A DNA stretch of 64,000 nt from Phycisphaerae bacterium (GTDB lineage: Bacteria > Planctomycetota > Phycisphaerae > UBA1845 > PWPN01), in the NCBI GenBank assembly GCA_012719955.1, contig JAAXZI010000010.1, forward strand, positions 1 to 64,000. Reading direction: 5' to 3'. Shown in pieces: positions 1 to 9,000 of the stretch (position 1 is its first letter; the number at the start of each line of letters is the position of its first letter). The notes below the pieces were generated by a model. That model was not told the origin of the DNA, ran no database searches, and saw only the letters and a program-made list of their open reading frames with translations. A program made the translations under genes and the position numbers.

Positions 1-3000
1 CCCCACCCGCGAAACCAGTCCAGAAGCTGCCTCCGGTGTATTTAGTTACCGTGCCGCTGATAATCCCGCCTACAAGGCTGTGTACTCCGGCCGTTCCTAT
101 TAGACCAGTAAGTGAGAACTCCACTGTGCCCAGCGGATCTGAACCATTTACAGGGTTGAGGCCCTGATAGGCGTACAGGTTCATCCCATCGCCGAAGTGG
201 CCGGTTGGGCTGAAGGCGTCGAGCAGCGTGGAGGCTGATGCCGCATTCATCAGCAGTGCGTCGAGGATCGGCGCGGCCGTCTCGTTGGGGTCCCGGCTGG
301 TGAAACGCTGCAGCCTGGGGCTGTACCAGCGATTGCGGTTGTAGTAGAGGCCCGTCGCGTTGGACCCCAGCAGCGAGAAGCGGGGATCGAACGTGTAGAA
401 AAATAACCCCTGGTGGCCAGCGCTGTTCTGAGTGCCGGCGGTCAGCCCCCGCTCGTTGGCGCACTCCGGCTGGCCGTAGGGATCAAACGTGTACTCGGCC
501 AACACCGTCGGGGCCTGGCTTTGCGGATCGGCCGGCGCGTTCAGGATCGCCGCCACGTTATAGTTGGCGTCCTGAAGCATGTACATGAACTGCTGGTTGC
601 CGACCGAATCGAAGGCCACCTGGGCCACGAACTCATCCACGTACTCCGGCCCGTAGATAAACTCGCGGGTCGTCCGCCAGGCGGCCTCCGGCACGTAGGG
701 CGGGGCGCCGACCGCCAGGACCTCGTCTCCGGCGATCTGCTGGATGCGCCGCACGCCGTCGTAGAAGTAGCGCTCCACGGTGAACAGCGGCCGGGGCGGA
801 GCCACGGGCTGCGACGCCGGGCGGCGGACCTCCACCAGCCGCCCCAGACCGTCGTAGACCATCTGCAGCACCAGCGGGCCAATGTTAACAGACGGGTCAC
901 TGGGGGCGATCTGTCCGGCTGCGTTGAAGCTGCCGTGCCAAAGCCTACCGTCTTCGTTGACCTGTACCAGCCGGTTCCAGGCGTCATACTGGTAGACGTA
1001 CTGGCCGTCGTACACGAGGTTGCCGGCCAGATCGTGGACAAAAACCTGCGACCCCTGATTTTTGATCTGGTTGGCATGGTCCACCACCTGCAAGAGGTAG
1101 TTGCCGCCCTCCCTCACCCCGTCTCCGTTGTAGTCCATCCAGTGGTCCAGCCGGTTCCAGTTGCCCAGCAAGTCCAGGTCCCAGGCGCTCTCGCGGGAAA
1201 GTGTGCCGGGCACGTCCACCACCTGCGGCCGGCCCTGTTCATCCAGCACCAACTGGCCGTCGGCGTCCACCTGCAGCGGCCCCAGCCGGGCGCCGATCAG
1301 ACGGTTCAGGCCGTCGAAGCTGTAGGCATAGGAATAGGGATTCTCCGGGGCGCCCTGGGTCCGGGCCGCGGCCAGGCGGTTGCCGGCCAAGTCATAGGCG
1401 TATTGATAGCGCAGCAGCGGTGCAGGCAGGGCCGGATGGGTGAAGGCCAGGTCCCGCACCCGGCCGAAACGGTCCAAGCCGGCATAGCCGGACCCGCCCG
1501 CGAAGCTCTGCACCACCCCATTGCCGTAAGTGAAGGATGTTCGCCGGGAAATACCCATGTAGGCGTACCCGGCCACCTGGCCGGCCACGGAATCGGTGAT
1601 GGAGACCACCCGATCGAGGGCGTCATCGATGCTGCCGGCCGAGCCATAGCCGAAGGTCAAGATGCGCCCGGGGGCCGCCGGCGTCTCCGGCCGGGCCGGG
1701 TAGATCATCTCCCGCAGGCGGTCTGAGCCAGCCCCCCCGCCGTCACCAGGGCGGTAGGCCCAGTCATAGGTCACGCAGGGCGTGCCGGCCTGCACCGGCC
1801 CGCCGTGGGCCTGGCGCTCTTGGATCAGGTTGCCGCGCGGGTCATAGTCAAAATCGCTCTGGAAGAGGATGGCCCCGGCGGCGTCCAAAGTCGTCACCGT
1901 GTCCGGCTTGCCGTCCGCCGTGTAGGTGTAGCTGATACTGGCGATCTGCGGCGGCGGGACGTAAGTCGGCGTCACACCGGGGGCATAGGACGGAGCCGAG
2001 GTGACGGTGACCGTCACCAGCCGGCCCAACTCGTCGTAAGCGTAGGCGAAGATGTTGCCCTTGCGATCTTGCCGGCTGGCCACCGAACCGTCGGAGTAGT
2101 ACGTGAAGACGAAGTCGGCCGTGATCTGCGGCTGGCCGGTATCCGGGTTGGGGTAGTGGACCGCGGCGATCCACGACTCATTGGCGCTGATGGCCGCGTG
2201 AGCGCTGTCCACGACGGTGGCCCCGTAGCGGAACTCGGTCACCTGCAGCGAGCCGTCGGTCGCGAACCAGTTGATATCCGACCATTGCTGCACGGGGACC
2301 AAAAGGGCCGCCATCTTGAGCAGCCGGGCGCTGCTGCAGCCTTCCTGGGCATCGGCCCCGGCGCATTCGTACAGATACGCAGTCTGCCGGCGCAGGCCGG
2401 TGGTCTTGCCGGCATGGTTGTCGTCTTCGGTCACCAGGATGAGCCGGCCCAGGCCATCATACTCGTTGCGCGTGACTGTACCGTCCGGGTGGAAGGTGAC
2501 CGCCTGCCGGCCGGCCGAATCGTAGCCGTAGCAGGTGACCAGGGCGCCCGGGAAGGCATCCGCGTTGCAGCCGACCAGCGTGTCGCCTTCCATGACGGCC
2601 GGACAGTGCGCCTCCGACCAGTCCTGGGGCGGCGTGCCCGGCTGGTAACCATCGGTGTTGGTGCCGAAATCTACCGTGGCCAGCAGCTTGCCGGCACGGT
2701 CATACCAGGTGTAAACGTAGCTGTTGATGGCCGGACCGCTCTGCGAGGCCCGCTCCATACGCACGGTGCGGGTGGCCGAATCGCTGCCCTTGTCGTCGTA
2801 GAAGGTCTGCGTACTGGCGATGGTCTCGCCGGCAGCCATGGACTCGGAGAGGATCTGCCGGCCTTTGGCGTCGTAGGTGTACTTCTGGACCGGCGAGCCG
2901 GGCGAGTGCACCTCCAACGGCCGGTCGGCGTGGTCGTAGTAGGTGATTGTGGCCGTGTAGGCGGGCACGCTGTCCCCGCCCGCGGGCGGCACAACGCACT

Positions 3001-6000
3001 GGTAGGTACGGACCTCTTCGATCTGTCCGCGGTGGTTGTAGATGTTCTCGACCAGCGATGTCGGCCGGGGCTCGGCACTCAGGATCGATCTGATCAGGGC
3101 ATTCGAGGGGGAATCATCCGGCCCCATGGTTCGCGGATCCACGCCGGCCGGCACCGTGTTGCCATATTCGGCCACGATCCGCGGCCGGTCGAGGTTGTCA
3201 TACCAGGTCAGTGTGTGGGTCAGGGGCTGGCCGGCCGAATCCTGCTTCTGGACCCAGACTTCGCGCATGCGCCAGTCATACTCGTACCTGGTGATCCAGC
3301 CGATGGTGTCCTCATTGTTAGTCGGGATGGACGAGTCGGCATTGGAACCCTCGAGGTGGTACTGGTTGTCGGGTTTATCGTTGTAATGGCGGATCTCAGT
3401 GAGCAGGCCCGCATCGGTGACTCCGGTGCCGTAATAGCGCTTCTCAATGAGCACCATGTTGTCGGGATACGCAGTGTCCGGGTCCCAGCAATGATTGACC
3501 TCCGGAGTCTCGCCCGGCTGGCAGACCGGCGGAGCCGTTCCCCATGCCTCGTGTTCGTCGTTGGTACCCAGGTAGGTGGCCCGCAACCGGTTGAATTCAT
3601 CGTACAGATGCCGGGTGATAGTGCCGTCGGAACCTTGCTGCCGAGCGATCTGGCCGGAAGCATCATAGGTGATGCCGGCTTCCGTGGAGAGCCCACCGGC
3701 GGCCTTCTCAACGCCTTTGACACGCCCAAACTCATCGTACTGCGGTTTGCTCTCGGCGATAACCTCAAACGTTTCGTCTTTCCCGTCCGGGTCGCCGGAG
3801 AAGGCAATGATTTTGATATCCTTGGAGGACACGAGGCCCTCCGCCTCAAAGATGTTGAGCTTGGCGGGGGAAAGGGCTTGCCACGCATCGTCGGCGAACA
3901 GCAGATCGTTGAAGATCCACTGCTGTAACTGGTTATTCTCGGTATCTTCGACGTAGACCACGCGGTTCTCGCGACCGTTGGGGAAGACGGTGCGAACCAG
4001 GCCGAAGATGGGATCATATTCGTAAGTGGTGGTCAGGTTCAGGGCAGTTGCATTGGTGGGGTCTCCTGGAACACGCCGGCTGAAGCCCTCTGGGCCGGAA
4101 TTGGAGGAATCCACGATGCTGGCGGTGGGCAGGCTGCCGGCGCCAGAGCTTTCATCATAGCGGGTTTCGTTAACGAAGAATCGGTCATACACACCGGCTC
4201 CGGGTTCTTGAGGATCCTTGAGCAAACCGGTGCCGTGCCATGTCTCGTTGCCCTGATCGTTGTAGGCGAACTTCTCGACCGCAAAGTAGGTCTCTCCGCT
4301 CTCAGCGGTCTGCCTGGTGGCCGACCTCACGATCTGCTTGGTCTTGATGGCCGCATCCTCAGGCTTCTGCCCCTCTTGAGGGTCGAAAAACTCGTAGTGA
4401 GTCTCAATTATTTCGGCCTGATCCGGTGCGTGGGACTCAAGGTTTGCCACCGGCTCACGGAAGCGAATCTCCTTGGTCACCAACTCAGGTCGGCCTTCGA
4501 TGTTGCGCTCATAGGCCTCCAGGAAACGTACCGCTCCGTTCGTGCCTTGTTTAATGCCAACGGCCTTCAGTTCGCCTGGTATCTCCTCACCGTTGTCATC
4601 CTCGATGTCGTCGAAGTACTCGTAGGTGAAGATGAGGCCCTGATTGGTTCGCTCAGGCGAGGGCTCGGGCGGCAATGTGTCCCAGCCCGTTGTCCGCCTT
4701 TCGACGATTCGGCCCTTGTCGTCGTACTTCTTGAACTCGGAGAAGCCCACCTGGGACGTGATTTGGCCGTACTTCCAGGTTCGGTCGCGCACGATCATGC
4801 CCGCAGCGGTCATTTCGATCATCCGCCGGCTCTTGATGCGGTATTCTTCGGTTCCGTTGTGGACCGCCGGCGCGTCCGGGTCGTCGTCATCAGCCAACTC
4901 ATCGACAACGGTGATATAGAATCGCCATGGCTGCTCGGAGACATCGAGCTCCAGTAAACGGCCCAATCCATACCCAGCCCCTCCGCACCAGATTCCAGTC
5001 GATGTCCCATTACTGATATACCGATAGGGGTAATGCGTATTGCCAGGCCAGAACTCAAACTCCAGGAAGGGCGAGAAGGGCCAGGTATAGATCATCTCGC
5101 TCAAATCGCGATAGTAGTCCTCCGGGTAGGCTCGATAGCGGTAGAAGCGGAACTGTCCCGGCGTGCTGCTTCCGTACCGGCGGATCTCCAGTTTGGCCAC
5201 CCCGCTGTCCTCTAAGGCGAGTTTGTCCGGGTCGCCGCCGATTATCCCCCGCAACTCCTCGTTCAAATCAGACAACTGGAACGGTACCCAGTAACCAAAC
5301 CTCCGATCGCCCGTTAGCGGGCCTTCGATACGCACGCTGGCCACATCCGAAAGGGAGCGTGCCTGGGCAGTTTGCATCTTGGCATCCCAGAACAGAACCT
5401 TGTCTGAGTCGCTCAAGCTGAGCAAACTGTTCACCGCGGCGTTCTCCTGTTGCGGGCGCACTGCGTTCTGGCCTTTGAGGATCGCGCCGATCGTCGCGTT
5501 ATCGTAAATCGCCTTCAGGAAAGGCGCTGACATGTCGCCCCCATAGCGATACATCGAATACGTTGATCGCTTCACCTCTTGGCCATCGGGGGCCTGGCTG
5601 CGCCGCGTAATTCTGGATTTGAGGAGATGATAGCCCTGGCTCAAAGTCAGGTCTAAGCCCAGTTCTTCATTCGCCCCCCGGACGCCGTTCGGACCCTCGC
5701 TATAGTACGTGCACCGTACCTTGCACCCGTCGCCAACATACACGTATGAATCCCACTGCGGGGACGGGGGATCATCGTACAAGTACTTGGCCTCAAGCAC
5801 CCAGCCTGGGGGGATGGCCTCGTGGTTCATCTCCTCCGTGGCAGTGATTGAGGTTTCGGCGCAGAAGCGGTCAAATTCGAGCGTGAGGCATCCAGATGGG
5901 ATGTCAACTGAACCCTCGTACACATGAATCGAATGCAACGCCCGCGGATGGAAGACGCTGTCTCCACGCAGTTGACCCAATGGATCGCTGGGGTCCTGAT

Positions 6001-9000
6001 GCCGCCCCACAATCCCGAATCCGCGATGGGTGTAAAGCAACGTCCAGGCCGGTTGGGTCTGCTTGGCGGCGAAAAGCTGGATGGCCTTGAGCTGGCCCCT
6101 CTGGTTGCAGGTCAGACAGCATTCGGCACAGGTCGCCGTCCTGGGATCATCCTGGTTGAACTGATAAGGCTCACAGTATTCGTAGACGGCCCTGTTGCCG
6201 TATCGGTCCTCGATCTGCGTCACCAGCCCATAATACGGCACGCCCCCCGGATACTTGCCCGCAAGGTCCGCAGGCCAGTCGTATATGCAGGACGGCGCGG
6301 CATGCATCCAGTCGGGAACATCTTCATAGTGGGCCTTGATGGTGTACTTGATGCTCCTGCGGTTGAGCCAGAGGTAAAAGTATTCGGGGGCTTTCACCAG
6401 GCGTCCGTCACTATCCACCTGCCCGTCGTTGTCCAGCACCGCATCAAACCAGTATGGGGCCACATAAACCGGCCGACCCTTGCTCTTGCTGATCGCCTCG
6501 TTGTACTCGAAGGGAATCTGATGATGGGCATCGGGTATGAAGTAGCATTTCCTGGGTTCGCCATGATTCCAGTAGTAGTCGGCGTCGATCAGGAAAATGG
6601 GGTTCTCGCTCATCATCCAGTAGAGGCCGTTCCAGTCCCAGTAGCCGTCGGTGGGGAACACATGCCGCTGGATTGATGCATTTGGACCGTCCCGGAAATG
6701 CTCGGTGGCTTCAAAATGGGAGTAGGTTCTGATGTGCCGGAACACCGCCCCGCCAAAGGGCAATTCAAAATCCAGCTCCTGCACCAGGGGAAACCCGGTC
6801 ACCAGATCGATGAGGTCAGACTGGGTGGGACGCTCCAGGAACCGACTGCCGGCGGCCGAGGAATGCGCCACTTCCCGCGAAACCAGCGGGGATGAGCTGA
6901 GCACCGGGTCCACATGCTTGGGTGGCAAATCTGCGGGGACCAGGCCCAGATCCAGGCCGAGATTCAGCCACATCTCGTTGGCATTACGGGGATGCCAGGG
7001 ATCCCAGTTATTGGGTCCGTAGGGAAGGCCCGTCTGGGCAACGCCCACACACCCACCCTTCATCCATCCGGCCGTCTCGCAGTCCTCGAACCGCGTGACC
7101 GCGGCGTTGGCAGTACACCAGGGCTTCCCGGCGACGGACACGTAGACCGTATCCTCCCGGGAGCAACCCACGCAATTCAGATCCGCATACACCGAAATGC
7201 CGGCGCTGGGATAGCGTCCTTCGTCGCGTATGCCCTCCATCCACAGTATCAGGGGCACATAGGCGATGATGCTTTCGGCGATCGCCCGCTGGAGGTAAGC
7301 CTGATCCGTCTCATTGAACATGCCATCCCGGTTGACGTCACCAGCGGCATCAGGATCGAAATCCGGATAGGTTGCAAACAGATGCTGATACTGCTGTTCG
7401 TAAGCAGCACGATCGTTCAGCGCCAGACTCATGGCCTGAACGTCAGCCGGCGAGGTCAGTTGTCCATCGCCGTTCATATCCCCCAGGATCCACAGCCGAT
7501 GCGGGACCGGAGTGTCGGATCGGATTGCGTCTGAAGACAATGAGCCGCGGCCCGGCGAGCGCCACAGGCGAATGGTCTCATTCTGACCCGCATACCAGAA
7601 GGAGACATGGCAGTTCACGATCGCAAAGGCCGACGCTGCGCTGTTCGGCCGGATCTGCACCACGACTGGATACAGGTCATCCTCGGATTCCACCGGACCG
7701 TCCTGGTCCATATCAGCAACGCCGTTGTGGTCATCGTCATCGTTGTTGAGAGGAATAACCTTTCCACTCAGACTCGTCGAATCCTCAATCGTCTCTTCGT
7801 AAGAGGTGCAGCCGGGCCTGTTCCGGCCGTCATTGTTGTCAGAATCCACGTCGACATCTGCTATGCCCGCCTCGTCGTCCGAGCACGCATCGCCCACGCC
7901 ATCGCCGTCCTTGTCATCCTGTTGCTGTGGATCGGGGTCACCCGGGTTGTGCGTGTCGATGCAGTTGTCACAACCATCGCCGACTCCATCACCGTCGAAG
8001 TCATATTGCTCGGGGTTGGCCCACTGCCGACAATTGTCGCAGACGTCTCCGACTCCATCTCCGTCCGTGTCACTTTGATCCGAATTGGAAATGAGCGGGC
8101 AGTTGTCCACATCGTCAGGGATGCCATCACCGTCATCATCGGGATCGCAAATATCGCCGATGCCGTCGCCATCCACGTCACATTGCTGACCAATCCCTTC
8201 TCCGCGATTGACGGTCCCGTCACTGCCATCCTCGATCTTGCCATTCTTATTGCAGTCGGTCGGTTCAGTATTGCGAGGGTTGGCGTCCGTCGGGCAATTG
8301 TCACAGGCATCGCCCAGGCCGTCGAAGTCAGCGTCTTCCTGGCCGGGATTGGCTACGTTCGGGCAATTATCGCAGGCATCCCCAATGCCATCGGCCGTCT
8401 GCCCCACGAGCAGCTCGCCCTGATCCTCCTGACCTGGGTTACTGTGCAGCGGGCAGTTGTCCTCCGCGTCGAGGATACCGTCGTTATCATCATCGTTATC
8501 ACAGGCATCTCCGCCACAACCAGGATCGGCCAGACATCTCTCGCGGGCAAAGGCGTGTTGGTCAACCGGGATGGACGCATAGTTGGGACTGTCCTGATCC
8601 GAATCCTCCTGTCCTGGGTTGGGGATCGACGGGCAGTTGTCACACAAGTCGCCGACGCCGTCGCCGTCTGAATCCGCCTGGTAGAAGCGCTCCGGCTCGT
8701 CGCAGTGCAGACAGGCCTGCCAATCCACATACTCAGGACACATCTCCCCCGGACAGTTGCCACACTCCTCCGGAACGGTACATCGGTCGCAGGCTGTCCA
8801 ATCGAAACTGTTGGCCACCGTGGGGCAGTTGTCATACTCATTCAGCACATGATCCTGGTCGAGATCAAGGCTTTCGCAATCCATGCACCACTTGATCTCA
8901 AAGGTGTCCAGGATGCCATTACAATTCTGATCGCCACAACGAGGATCGCCCGGCACACCCGGCCCCCCGTTGTCGCACAACTGCAGCATGTACAAGTCGT

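Noticed and set aside
413..4957. Long plus-strand frames (413-1726, 1805-3928, 4208-4957) with Arg/Val/His-rich products
   Set aside because: They are antisense mirrors of the minus-strand RHS gene; the minus frame gives repeated YD/RHS motifs and is open throughout.
7860..8910. Regular spacing of similar short segments, as in a CRISPR array
   Set aside because: The segments are degenerate coding repeats (thrombospondin type 3), not identical repeats with unique spacers.
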